DNA of 64,000 bases from Toxoplasma gondii ME49 (taxonomy: Eukaryota > Apicomplexa > Conoidasida > Eucoccidiorida > Sarcocystidae): the NCBI RefSeq assembly GCF_000006565.2, contig NC_031474.1, positions 1,895,662-1,959,661 on the forward strand. The letters run 5' to 3'. The notes below the pieces were generated by a model that did not search any database, was not told where the DNA came from, and saw nothing but the letters and a program-made list of their open reading frames with translations. A program made the translations under genes and the position numbers. Positions within the stretch are counted from its first letter, which is position 1. The number at the start of each line of letters is the position of its first letter. Of the stretch, positions 1 to 12,939 are shown one piece after another.

Positions 1-15
1 TGCTTTTTCGTTCAG

Positions 16-3000
16 CTCGAGAGAATGGTCTCTCACGCGAGACACTGAAGACTCGAGCTGAAGAACATCTTCGCACCACTCTGGATTCTCGGATCTTCAT
101 TCCAAAGTAAGCGAGCCTTGTTCAAGTACGCAGTTCTCGGTCTCCTTTGAGGTCTTCTTCTGTGGCGTTTCTTTCTCTGTTTTCTTTCTTCCTTGCCTCT
201 CCTCTGCTCCTGTATCCCTGCTCTCAGCTGCAGCCGCTCCGTCAGTGTCCGTGGATTCTCTTCGTTTTGTGGGTGCGTCTCTTTCTTCGCGAGGCTCCTG
301 AGGCGACGCCGTCTCATGCAGTCTCTGTGGTGGGTGCTTTCTTCAAGATATGTTGCGTGCCACTGGTTCATCTTCGCGCATTTTTCCGCGTATGTTCGAG
401 CCTTTTCTCTTCTTCGTCTGCCGTTCTTCGGACTCACCCTCGAGGCCTCTCGTGGCGGAGCTAGAGAGATATCGGGCAGTGTGCAAGGAATGAGAACCGC
501 GCAGATGCCAGGATGCAGAAAACGAGCAGTGCGTTAATCAAGCGAAACTCGCGTGGAGGAGTCGATCTCTGAAAAAACAGCCTCATCTGGATAGACAGGT
601 ATTGACAGATACACCGTTGTTGTTTTTCTAACCAACATAACTTGCTTTGACTTTTCAAGCATAGTTTTTTTACACATATATTTTTTGTCTTTTTGTTAGA
701 CGAATTGCGCCACATCATTTGGAAGTTGCCGCGCCGAGAGACTTCTGGCTGTCGCCTTCTGTCCATCCGGAATTCGCCTTTTCCTCTGACTCTCCGGCGA
801 CGAGGTGAGGCTCTCAAAAGCTCGAACGTTCCAAAGCGGTCGGTTCTTAGAGTGAACAGAAAAGTACCAGTCGCAGGTCGTACGGCTTCTCCGTTCTCGG
901 CCAGTCCTTGCGCCTTTCTCTCGAGAGCTGCTTATGCCTGTGTCTCCCTGGCTGCCCGTTCGTTGACATCGGAACGCATATCTGCCACCGCCGACGCTCT
1001 TTCGACGAACATCTCCATCGTCTTCCTTCCACGACCCACCTGTCGCCTTCGACCTCGCTCAGTGCGACCTCGCTCAGTGCATCTCTTTCCTTCTCTCTTC
1101 GCATATGGACATTTTCCGCTTCGTCGATTAGCTGGGTACCTCTCTGTTTTCCTTTCTGTTTCTGCCTTTCTGTCTTGAGTCCTCGGTGCTTTTCGTCCAC
1201 TGTGCGTTTTTCGTTCCGAAGCCACACGCCTGAGTACGCAAAGCGAAAGGTGCAGACCCACAAGAATGTCGAAGTAGGCAGAGTCGCGGAGACAGAAACG
1301 TATAGACAAGGATGCCCTTCTCTCATATTCGTGTTTTTTTGTTTTCCCCCATTTCCCCCCGTTTTTTTCTTTGTTTGTTTCGTTCCTTTAGCATTCGCGT
1401 GGAGCTCACTCTGCATCCGCCGTGGGTGCCGGCGCAGCTGCTGCTGTTCAAGCGAGACAGCTTGGGCCTGCGTCGAAAGCCGGAGGCGGTTTCGATCTTG
1501 ACTGAAAACCGTCTGCTTCTTCTTGCCACAGATGCAGGAGCTGGAGACTTTGTCCTCAAACTGAAAATCTACGACGAAGTCGACCTGCCCAGCGAGCGCC
1601 TCTGTGCACATGCAACTATCCACGCAGAGGTAGGGAGAGGTCCTCCGAAAAAAGACAGCGGCGCGCGGAGAGCCATCCAGCGAAAACACGAGAAACGGAT
1701 GAGGAGAAAGGAAGAAAACAGAGTTACTTGAATGCAAAAAGAACGGAGAAAATGCGAGAAGAAAACAGACAAGCAACAAGGCCGTCGTGTTGTCGTTGTC
1801 GAAGCGTGACGCTCGCGCGGAAAAAAGAAAAAAACCTGGAAATTCGTGAAAACAGTGTGCTCCTCCTATGGACAGGCATACACGTTTGCATATTTATATT
1901 TATATGTGTTTATATTGATTTGTGGTGGTTCGTGTATGAATGTGTGGCATGTATTTGTGTATTTGCTTGTCAGAGAGGGGACGCATTCGTGTATTGTGCC
2001 CCGTGAAGGGCGTTTTCCTTTCTGTCTTCGAGAGAGATCCTCCGACAGTCCGCGTGTATTTTCTCCGAAAAGCAATCTGCTTTTCTCTCGCCCTCTCTGT
2101 CTCTCTCTCCTGGCTGTCTGTGGGTCATGTTCGTACCTGCGACCCGCCGTATCTGGACTGGAACGGCGTTTCTTCCTCTTTCGTCTCGCGTTTTGTGTGG
2201 TGCCGAGTTTCGCCTCGAACCTCACGTCGGGCTTCCTCTCTGTCGCACCGCTTGCATCGACGTGGCGATAGAGGAGTGTGTCTTGGATGCGTTTGCCTTC
2301 GCGGATAAATGTCAATAATGTCAACGAGTCATGCGAAGTTCAGGTTTCCTTTCTCGTTTCAGATCGGCGACGCGGACGAGACTGAAGTCAACGCCTTGCG
2401 CGCAGAGTTGTTGAGTCTGCCGGACTTGATGCCTGTGGAGCCTCCCCTGTCGTCGTTCAATCGTCGGGGGTGGCTATCGCTCCCAGACGTCCCCGTATTT
2501 TCGACTTCTGTTTTCCGGTTCGGCGAGGAAAGTCCGCGCACTGCCTTCTCGTCGCCGTCACCCGCGGATCCGCAGCGTTCCGCGTTGTTCACCGTTCGGC
2601 CGGAGACTGAAAAGGCGGTCAGCCAAGAAGCAGTCCGGCTCGAAGAGCGCGCCAAGGCGACAGTCATCCAGGTCGAGAAGCCGACGCTGCTGCGCGTGAC
2701 TGCCGAGCCTGCAGTGCTATCGAGAGATCGCCTGTTGATTCGCGTCTTCAAAAGAAAAGAGGACGAGGCGCAAACCGACGCAACGGCCTCTGCGGTTGGA
2801 GCTGTTCGCGGAGAACGCGCTGAACGCGGACGCGAAAAAGATCTCCTCGTTGCCAGGCGCGGCGGCGAAGACGACGCCCTCAACTTCAGACTCGTCGAAG
2901 AAGCAGACAGCAACCTCCTCGTCCTCCTACAGCCCGGCACTTACAAATTCAGCTACCAAGCAGAAGGACCTTTCCTCATCACCTTCGGTAAAAAACTGCC

Positions 3001-4232
3001 TCTTCTTTCATTGCGGCAGCCACATAAATAGATCTAAATGCTTATATATACACACATGATTATATACATCTGCATGTACATGTGAACTTGTATATATATA
3101 TATATATATATAAGCATATGATTATGTATGTATATGTCTATGTATATATATGTATATATATGTGTGTGTGGTGGGTTTTCCGGTTTTCGTTTTTTAGGCA
3201 TTTCGTCTGTGAACCAACTCCACCGCGACCTGCTTTTCCATCCTGCGGCGGAGGGCGCGGTGTCTCCTTGCCTTTCGCATCCTCCGGCGTTGTCGCTGCC
3301 CTCGCCGCTGCCCTTTTACTTTGAGAGCGAAACGTTCGACATAAAACTCAACTCGTCGTTTCTGGAGAAAGAAGTAAGGCGGGGGCTTTTGTGCGTTTCA
3401 GAGTTGGGTTCTCAGGTGTCTGCAGAGAAGAGGAAGTTCCTCTCCCCTTTCCAGAGTCGCTGTCTGGACGTTCGTCGGCTGGCGGTGAGACCCCCAGGCA
3501 CCACGGACTGAAAGACGAATCCGCAGGAGCAGAGGCGTCTGTCCAGAGCCTCGCAGACATCTGCTGCTCCGTTTCGAAGCCGCGACTTCGTGTCTCCCGC
3601 GATCGCAGATCTCCGCAGAACGCAGGGTGGCGCGGGTGCTCCACTGTCACTTCGTCCGCCCAGAAGGCCAGGTTCCCTCGTTGCCTTTTCCTTCTTCGTC
3701 TCTCTAGGGTGAACGGGCGTTTGCTCGCCTCCTAGGCTTCCGCGCGGCGCCTTGCCTCAGTGTGTGTGTGTGTGTGAAGGGGGAGGGACGCACTGGGGGC
3801 TGTCGTCTGCCCGGTCCAGCGGGTGTCTTCTGTCCTCGTTTTGCTGCTCTCTCGTGAGGCTCTCTCGGCGCCGACGGAGGCACTCACGAACTCCCGTCGG
3901 TCTGCTTGCTCTTCCTGCAGGGCGAGTTCATGACGTTCCCTCTGCATGTGACGACGCCGTCTGTGCTGTACGTGGAGGTCGGCTCGAACTTTCTGCTGGA
4001 CTTCATCAAAGTCGGAGTGAGGGTGGCGGAAGGCACTTGGATCGGCGAACAGCGCGGCCGCGTCAACTTCCTTCGCCTTATCTTGGAGCCAGGCACTCAC
4101 TATGTGAAAATAATCCACGCGCATGCAAGCAACGTGTACGCCGCCGAGCCGGCCATCAAACAAGCTGTCGACGTAAGTGCAGAGGGGTGTGCGCCGCGCA
4201 GCCGCGCTGGCCGAAAGCGACAACAAGAGCGA

Positions 4233-4263
<31 letters not shown>

Positions 4264-5824
4264 AAAGAGACAGCTACGAGACGTTTTGCCCGTTGCGGCG
4301 TCTGTCCGTGTCGACGTTTGCGTTCCTCTCGAAAATTCGTGAAGCGCGGCGTCAGCGAGAAACCATCACAAGACAGTGGGATGCCAGATACATCCATGAA
4401 CCAGGAAACTCGAACGCCTTTATTTCACCGCTGTACTGACCCTCCTCGTCAGGACTCCTGAAACGAACCGTGCAATGTAGTCAACAAATCTATCGATCTG
4501 TCCACATATATATACATATATACATATATCTATATATATACATCTACATGTGGATATACGTGTAACGGTTCTAATTTTCTGCCTGCGTAACCTGCCGTGC
4601 TTGAACATACTGAGGCGTCTTTATTTGTCTGCTATGCATACATCGAGTACTGCGCTCGCATGTTAATCTTTGACTGCAATTGTATGCCTGCATCCACAGG
4701 AATCTACGAATGTGTGTCGCATGCGTATTTCCATGTGTGCAAGTGGGGGAGGGGGGGGGGGGGAATTGTAGACGCCGACGGCGAGACTGCTGAATGTTTT
4801 TTTGTCTTTTTGTTGGCGAATGCCGCGGCATGGCTAGTTACAATGCCAGGAGGTGAAAAGAGACCGCGGTCGCACTGGAGGCGGAGCATGTGACATGTGC
4901 GTCGGGTCAATCCATAGAGAGAGGAAACCGTCTTCTTGACTTTCTTCTCAGACCAGCAGGTGTCTGCACTTCTCCCTGAAAATCAAAACAATCGCAGTAA
5001 ACTACGCAGGCCCCGACAGCGATGTCGATTCAGCAGAAAGTTGTTTCTCTTTCGGAGCGATGTCTCTTCCTCTCGATCTCCACAGCCACGAAGGCGGCAG
5101 CGCGGCGCTCGGTACGTTCTCTGTCAAGGCTCCGTCTCCTCCTCTTCCCTTCTCTTTCTTTGTCTCTGTTAGTTTCTTTCTTTTCTGTATCTCTCTTGCT
5201 CTCCTAGGAACGTATACGTGAAACATGTGATACTTGTAGGCGAAACAAGTAAATGAAGCATGCGCAAGTCCCCGTCTCGCACAGAAACGCACTTCGTGTC
5301 TCTCTTGGCTGTTGACCGCTCGCTCGCAGATCTCCCAGCTTTTCGGATTGCAAATCTTTGCATGTTAGAGTGCTGTTCTTTCGCGGATTTCGACACAGGT
5401 GGAGAGGAAGCCTTTTTTATTAGCGAGACGTCCGCATGCAGTCGAGTGAGCTTGGCAGGCATTCATGCATGAGCATCTGTAGCTCTTACGACGCCTGTGA
5501 GGCACCGCCGCGTCCACATTTGGATGCCTCTATACCGACGTTTGTGTCTCTCTCGGACTGGACTCCGATGCAGTGCTCTGCAGGGGTCCGAAGCTGGTTT
5601 CTCGTCTTGTGCAATTTCGAAGTCGCGCGGGTGTGCTGTGTTCTTCCACGGTGTGCAGGAGGTCCGATCGACGCCGCGGGGCGCTTGCTGATTCGCAGCA
5701 AAGTTGTTCTGACGGAAGCGAACGGAGACTCACGCAAGAGAGTCGCTCTCGACACAAAGGGTGAGAGCAATGAATCGTGCTCGCAACACTACCTATATAT
5801 ATATATATATATATATATATACTC

Positions 5825-5858
<34 letters not shown>

Positions 5859-8595
5859 TAAAGTATATATATACATGTGTATATATATAAATATATGTGT
5901 ATATTTGTGTGTGTGAGTGTGAATGTACGTTTCTTTGTTGTGAGTGGCTTTTGCCAAGACGGGAAAGGTCGAAGACAACGGTGGACTTTTCGAGATTCGC
6001 GACTCGTGGACAGAGTCAGAGAACTCGACGCACGGAGACAGGAGGTCGGGGGTCGCGTTTCGCGATGTGCCGGAGTGTACATACACTCTACTGAGGCGAA
6101 GGTGTCAGAGAGACAACGGAAGTCTCTCTGGTGTTTTCAGGAAAGAATCTGCTAATGAAGCTCGGCGTCTTCTCGGAAGACCACGACCGAAACGTCGTCG
6201 TGCAGGTGAGATTGTCTGTTCGCGTTGCGAAGCGCGACGACACTCCTCTTTCCCTGAAGGCCTCCGCGCTTTTGGTGTACATACACTCCACGTCTGCGTG
6301 TAAAATTTTTGGAATGCATGCAGAAGTCGTTGCATGAAGTCGTGCGCCTGCGACAGTGTGTGTCTGTATGTGTGAGACCCTCGATATTCAAGCATCTTTT
6401 GCGAGAATCTGCAACTCTCCTGTGGCCCGATTGTGGCAACGTTTTAAAGAACGTCATTTACTTCGAGAAACACAGAAGTGGATGGGAGACCCGAGAAGCC
6501 GCGCAACTCTCCAACTGTGTTTCCGTCTCTGCTTGTGCCGCCGCAGCGCATGCGCGCCGGCCTTTCACTTTTCTCGGAAGCTTGTTTCCGTTTCCTCGCT
6601 CGTGAGGTTCCCCGTTCCTGTTCGCCGTTTCGTCTTTGATTTCTTCTCGTCTCTCCGAGTCGTTTTCGCAGGTGGAGGATGCACACTCTCTGCCTGTCGC
6701 GCCGGTTCACGACTGGGCAATAAACGAAGGCGGCTACGAGAAGCTGTTCGAACTGGACGGCTCGAAGAGGAAATACAACGGTGAGAAGCGCGAAACGCGC
6801 TGGCGACTCTGCATATCTCTGTCACCGCAGATGCGCCTGTCGCCGCCGAGCAGAGAAATGTCAACAGTCTCTCGATTCCTTTCGACGTTCTTTTTCTACT
6901 CCCATATGCTTCCGGATTCAGATGCACATACACACATACAAACATACACACACACACCTCTGCGGGCACCTCTACATGCCTTACACAGAGGCATATACCT
7001 AGGTATGCAAATATATATATATATATATGTATATGCTTCTATATGTATGTATATATGTATGCATGTGTCTTTATATGGTTGTGGGTGTGGAGTGGACGCC
7101 GAATGTGGAGTTTCATGCTTTGTGTTCAGCGCTCGATCAAAGTTCAACGTTTTATTTGACGTTCCGCCTCGACCGCGCAGCAGTTGCAGGTGCTGCTCCC
7201 TGCGTCGTCTTCGACCTCGTGGTTCAGGTCATGCCTATGGAGGATAAACAAAGGGTAAACAATACTCGACACGGTTCTGTCATTCCTTCGGGGCGCCTGT
7301 GGCGTCGCTGTCAGCATCAGCCGTTCAAACGAGAATATATATATATATATATATATATTGCAATGTACATCTTGTCTCGCTCTGGGTCCGTCTCGCTGCG
7401 TATCGATGGGCGGTAAGATGCATTTGTTTACAAGTACGAGCATCGACAGAAGACGGTCGTGGCTGTGCGTACGAGCCTCTGGCAACTCGCTGTCGTGAGC
7501 AGGTCCCTGGGTGCGGAGTTTTGGTGCGATTCACCGTGGTTTTCCAGGCGTTCTTTTTTTTCAGATGACGCAGTGCCCAGCCGCGGGCGACAGTTTCGCG
7601 CCGCTGTCGGTGTCTCAATTCTTCCCAGTCGCAGCCGTGGCGACAGCTGCAGACCGGAGTGCTTCGTTTCACTCTGGACGCCAGCAGCATGTTAGCACCG
7701 CCGTCTCTGCAGTTCGCCAGCCGCGAGACGGCTTTCTTGTCGAGCTCCCGTTCACTCTCGCCGAGGTGAGTCGCTCGCTCGAGCGCCTGTCGATCTCCTT
7801 CCGTTCGTCGTGCTCTCCCGTTGATGGTCGAATGGCCGAGAGGTGGAAGCAGTTGCACGACTGTCTTCGGAAAAGAAACTGCGAGTCGCAGCCGCCCCAG
7901 GCCAGGGCCAGTGGGTTTCTGCGTGTCTCTGGAGGTGTGTGGGTGTGCATTTGACAGAGGTGCCTCTGCGGTCTACAGACGCAGGAGAGACGCGAGAGAC
8001 AGAGAACAAAATGGAGATCTTGAAGGAGCTGTGGAGGGGAAACAGCTTCTTACGAGTTTGAGACCTCTCTCCAGTGCGCAGAGAGAGAGAGACGTCAGGA
8101 GAACCGCAGGAGACATGTGAAGAGAACTCGAGCGCCGGGGCTGGATCAGGTTGCCTTCCTGAGCAGAGAAACCACTCAGCGTTGGCGTGGACCCAAACTT
8201 GTTGCCAGTTCGAGGTGTCTCCGGCGCTTTGACTGTCTCTCTCCCGCAGGAGTCGTTTGTCCTCGCCGAGGTCCAGTACAACTTTTTCCTTTCGCACGTT
8301 GAGCTGGACGTCGTGGAAGGAGGCAACCGACACATGCAGGTTGGTTAGCGTACAACAGCCAGAATTAATGAAACAGTTCGGCGCATCACCTTTTCGCTGG
8401 TGGATCCCGTGCTTTCAGTTCCTCTTAGTTCATCTACACACTCTGTACAGACGAAGAAAGAAGTATCGATACCTCCTTGTCGCACACATCTGTCCGGACA
8501 TTCAGAATACAGAAATGTAAATAAATATACATTCGTATATACATACATATGCATATATATATATATATATACATATGTAGCGGTATAGCCACAAG

Positions 8596-8627
<32 letters not shown>

Positions 8628-9409
8628 TGCATAGCCAGACGTATATACATACATATGCATATATATATATATATATATATTTATTTATATATCGGGTAAT
8701 AGAGGTGTAGAGGTGTTTGGTATTGTCATTCTTCGGGTGTGTGTACACGGGAGTATGTCGCTGCAAGTGCGTCAAGCTCCACGTGACATGACGAGGGGTG
8801 GAACTTCGAAACTCTTTCGTCTCTCGGCGGTTGCACATTTCCGAGCGTTGCAGTAGAGTTTGAAGTACACCGAAGTCAGACACACAAGCGCCAGCTGAAG
8901 CCCTCTGCATCCAGTTACGCAGAGCTGGTGTTGTGTGAATTCAAGACAGAAGCCTGCGCAAGAGACCGCGAGCACGAGTGCATCCAGGGAGGAAACTCTG
9001 GAGTGACTTTTAGGGGCGTTTTTGCCGCGCTCGAGTCTCAGGTCGAGCCTTGCGCAGCAGGCCTCTCTGCGTCGTGGGTGTCCTCGCGTTCGCAAACTGT
9101 TCTCACTCGAACTCCAATTGAGTGCGCTCTTTTCAGCAAGAAAGCATTTCTTTCGGAGAGCTCGACTTCGTCAACAAGGGCAACCATCCTCTAAACACGC
9201 GTCAGTGGGTGGCCACCCAACTCGAACCGTAAGTCGAAAAAAAGCCGCTCCATTTCTTTTCAGACAACAGAGCAACAGACGAACTCTTGCCGGTGCGAAT
9301 GCGTCAACGGACAAGTATGATTTCCTTATGTATGTAGGTCTGTATATATATATATATATGTATATATGTATATATATATATATATATGTATATGTATATA
9401 TATACCTTC

Positions 9410-9462
<53 letters not shown>

Positions 9463-10934
9463 CGTATGTATTGTGGTTGGGATATGTCCGTGGACGCGGC
9501 TATTTGTTTTTACTTCCTTGTGTGTATTTCTGTATCTTGTCTGGTTTTTTCAGAGGCAATTACGTTTTGCGTGTGGCGGACGACCACTATGGAAGTCATT
9601 TTCCGCGGAGTTTCGGAGGCGATCCGTGTTTTCCTCTGAAGTTCCAGTTCCAAGTTTTCTCGCTCGCGTCTCACGAGACGCGCCCGACCGTCATCGGTGT
9701 CCACCCAGATCCGTCCGTCCCCGTGAAATACGGGCAAGACTTAGTCGTAAGAAACTAAAGGAACGAAAGACACTCCGCGTCTGTCGAGCTCTCTGGAGAG
9801 ACGAGCGTCTTTGCGCCATGTAGCGAATGAAGGAAACCGCGTCTCCGCTTTCGCCGCGCGGCCTTTGGAAGCCACAAGTGTGAACACAGACAACCTTTTT
9901 TTCGCAAGAAACGAAGTCCCGACCACTGCACGAAACGCACTCAGGAGCATGCGCAAACTTTCATGCAGGTCTTCAACTGTCAAGCACACATACACTACAT
10001 CGACATAACATATATATATATATACATGTGTGTGTATATATATATATATGTATATCTGTTGCGAGCGAAGTGCGTCGCATCTTTGTGTTCAGGTGTTGCT
10101 GCGCCTGTCGACTCCGCCGTCCGTGGCAGGGGAGGGCGCTGCGTCGAACGAGGCTGTGCGTCGGTCTGCGTACTTGTTTGGGGACTCGGGAGTTACGTTA
10201 TACCCGACTCATTTCGCGAACCTCGACAGCTACGAGGACGCGTCCGACGCAGAGAGAGAAGGCGCGAACGGCGGAGTTACTTGGTCCTTCCTGTTCACCG
10301 CAGACAAGCTGCAGCGGTTGGGGAACTCCGCCAAACTGGTTCTCGAGTTCACCAGCAAACGCGGCGGGCAACCGTACGGCTTCGGCATCCTCCGGTCAGG
10401 TCTGCGCACCCCCGACGCCGAGTTCAGCAGCGGCGATCCGTCGGACTACGTCACGGAAGTCACCTACACTTTTCTTGCTCCGGGCGTCCTACGAGAAAAT
10501 GCGCCGTGGACCGGTGACCTCGGACGCTTCGCTGTGAAATCGCCTCCTGTGTCGACTCCCGGCGACGACGTGTGGCGGCCTGCGAAGCCGCCGAGTGCAG
10601 CGGCGACCGGCGCCGTTCATCCGGAGGAAGAAACGCCGCGCGGGACTCCTGGAAGTCCAAGGCTTCGAGACCTGTACGTCTCCTGCTCTGACGCTTCTTT
10701 CCACGCTTCCTCGCGTCGCTCCCCAGCGAAGGCCAACGGTGTTTTTTTTTCGACCGGGAAGCCGTGGAACCTCGGAATCAGGAAGTCTGCTGTGTCGTTC
10801 CGTCGCCTGCTGGCCTCCACTCAAAAATGACGCGCGCCCCGCGGCGCCTTCCTCCCTTCTTTCCTTCACAAACTGCTGGACGTGTATGCAGCTCCAAGCG
10901 TCCTCTAAATCGATGTCCACATTCACATACATAC

Positions 10935-10966
<32 letters not shown>

Positions 10967-11977
10967 ATGTATATTTATGTATATTTGTGTATATATATGT
11001 ATATATATGTATATATATGTATATATATGTATATATCTTTGTGTATGTATCGATGGACGTTTTTGACGGAGATTCGTTTTCGTGAATTTCTGTGGCTTCT
11101 GGTCTTTTCCAGTGACCGTGCGTCGTCGTCGCCTTCGCCCATCGTCAGTCGCGGGCCCCTCGTTCCGCCGAAGGTCTCGCGAAGCGAACTGCTGGTGGAA
11201 GAAGAAGAGACGAAGCCGGCGAGGCTCACGCCATGGGACGCGCCTGCCGTCGCGGAAGAGCCCCGGCGACACTCCGATCCGTACGCCGCCGCTGACGAGA
11301 AGGAAACTGGTTCCCCATGGCGCAGCTCGACAGACGAAGAAGAGCTCAGTTGTCCGCCAGGAACGGAGTGGAATGAGGCGACGGCCGAGTGCGAGGACGT
11401 CAGGTAGGTGAAGCAACGTGTGGGGGGACCTTGCAGTTGACGCGTCGCCGCCGTGTGAGGTCGACAGACGGCGGAAGTCGTCAGGCTCGCGAATCGGGGG
11501 ATGAAGACAGGGCCAACATGCAGATCTGCTGGAGGCAGGGAGAGAGTAGACGAATCGTGCAGGCGCGATCACGCAGAGAGGTCTTCTCAGATTTCTGCGA
11601 GAGTGACATCGCGCACAACAGTTCTCCTCGACAGTGCGACAACGTCCGATTGCCGTTCCACTGACGGTCGACAGACACGCAGACTCTTCGCTTCATGCAT
11701 GCGTTGCCGCGTCACCCTTCTGCCCTGCTGCGCGCGCGTCTCCCCGTCGCCTTGGGCCTCTTCGGTGTGCTCTCTCGCCTCCGCCGCTGCTTTCCTCCAG
11801 CTGCGTCTTTATATAAGTTGCTGTTTCATCATGGGCAAACGTGTGGTGAACTATTCATAGATGTACCCATCGCTTTAATAAAGATATTTATATTACATAT
11901 ACATATATATATTGATTTATATTACGTATATACATATATATATATACATATATATATATACACACATATACATATAC

Positions 11978-12013
<36 letters not shown>

Positions 12014-12939
12014 GCACATCAGTGCATGTATGTGCGTGTGTGTGTGTAAGTGACGAGAGCAGTTGGTGAGTGCACCCCAGGCAGTGCTTGCATTTGAGGG
12101 TGCGCAGCGCCGAGTGTCTGTAAATGTTTTTTCAGCGAAATGGACGCGCCGGGTACTCTGCTGCTCATCTTCGTTTCCCTCATCGGCGTGACGAGTCTTC
12201 TGCTGCTCTCGCGCTATGTGCTGCGGAGGAGAACGAAGAACGAGTACAGACATCCGTATCGTCTTGCTCGAGTAAGTGAGGGGACAGCCGTCGCACGGAG
12301 AACGGAGAGACGCGTTTGCCGTCTCGTTCTTTGTGGAGAGAAGTTGAGTTGCTTCTTCTCCCGGTGGGTGGCTTTCTCCGCTTTCTTCCACATGCTTGAC
12401 ACTGCGCGCGTCCTCGCCTCTGCGGCCGTTTAGCTTTCGAGAGGGGGGATCGGGCGGCTGTGAAGCATGCAGACCGGCAGAGTTGCTGAGGCGGAGTGTC
12501 TCTTGTGCGTCTGAAACGCAGAGGCGCGCTGCGGCGCAGAGAGCAGAGAGAAAGAAAGAGGAAGATTTCTGTGCCATGCAGGAAACGGGTGGGCGCTCAA
12601 AACAAAGGGTGATCTGCGTATCCCCGTTTTTTGCAGGCAAAAACCGTTTTTCAGTTTCGTCTTTAATGGCAACTTCTTGTCCTTTCTCTGTTTTCTCTGC
12701 GGCTCTGCTTCCGCGTCGACGGTGTCTTGGGGTTCGCGCGGTTCTCTGCTTTTCACTCTCGCTTTCTTGCTTCATGGCTCTTCTCCTCTCCTCAGTGAGT
12801 GTGTGTGTGTGTGTCTTCGTCCCTTGCGTTTTTTTCTTTCCAGGCGAATTCAGGTGGATCGGATTCCTTCGACTTTCTTACTGGGCGAAGTGCTGTGACT
12901 TCGCCGTCGGGAGTGTCTGACAGAGATGATGACGTCTGA
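16..12939 (+). CDS. Large type I membrane protein with repeated beta-sandwich-like segments (5'-truncated, 19 exons seen)
   Basis: I do not recognise the family. Exons: 16-106, 700-804, 1392-1629, 2363-2987, 3198-3373, 3921-4172, 4952-5111, 5659-5760, 6141-6205, 6672-6780, 7130-7254, 7565-7765, 8250-8339, 9137-9228, 9554-9746, 10093-10673, 11113-11403, 12136-12271, 12844-12939; all 18 junctions are GT-AG and phase-compatible, giving 1241 codons plus TGA. The first visible exon follows an acceptor (ttcag), so the start and any signal peptide lie upstream of the window. The chain alternates hydrophobic beta-strand-like stretches with motifs [20 protein letters not shown] and LEPGNYVLRV, the turn-strand pattern seen in PPC-like (pre-peptidase C-terminal) beta-sandwiches. 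A Cys-containing stalk ([14 protein letters not shown]) precedes one TM helix (about residues 1172-1195 of the visible part). A basic stop-transfer (RRRTK) and a roughly 45-residue Ser/Asp-rich tail with YRHPY and FDFL follow. Ectodomain lumenal or extracellular by inference; function unknown. Confidence 0.82.
3046..3170. repeat. (TA)n/(TATG)n tract in an intron of the type I membrane gene
   Basis: Alternating TA run at about 3091-3112 followed by TATG/TG-rich repeats. It fills most of the intron 2988-3197. Confidence 0.9.
4503..4560. repeat. TA-rich microsatellite in intron
   Basis: Imperfect TATA/CATATA repeats inside intron 4173-4951. The same intron also has a GA-rich run (about 4214-4272) and a G-rich run (about 4745-4763). 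Confidence 0.85.
5794..5917. repeat. (TA)n microsatellite in intron
   Basis: Two long uninterrupted TA runs separated by a few bases, then TGTG-rich sequence, inside intron 5761-6140. Confidence 0.9.
7011..7076. repeat. (TA)n/(TATG)n tract in intron
   Basis: TA run followed by TATG units, inside intron 6781-7129 and about 50 bases before the acceptor. Confidence 0.88.
7334..7359. repeat. Short (TA)n microsatellite in intron
   Basis: Pure TA run of about 13 units inside intron 7255-7564. Confidence 0.88.
8513..8692. repeat. Duplicated (TA)n-containing block in intron
   Basis: Inside intron 8340-9136. The segment beginning gtatatacatacatatgc occurs twice, about 106 bases apart (near 8535 and 8641), each followed by a TA run. 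A third TA run lies between them, flanked by similar tatagcca sequences, so this looks like an imperfect tandem duplication. Confidence 0.85.
9341..9472. repeat. (TA)n/(TATG)n tract in intron
   Basis: Long TA run (about 9414-9455) preceded by TATG units, within intron 9229-9553. Confidence 0.9.
10010..10056. repeat. (TA)n microsatellite in intron
   Basis: TA and TG runs inside intron 9747-10092, ending about 36 bases before the acceptor. Confidence 0.88.
10927..11047. repeat. (TATG)n/(TA)n tract in intron
   Basis: Repeated TATATATG units inside intron 10674-11112. Confidence 0.9.
11880..12022. repeat. (TA)n/(CATA)n tract in intron
   Basis: Long mixed TA/CATA run inside intron 11404-12135, which separates the ectodomain stalk exon from the TM exon. 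Confidence 0.9.
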
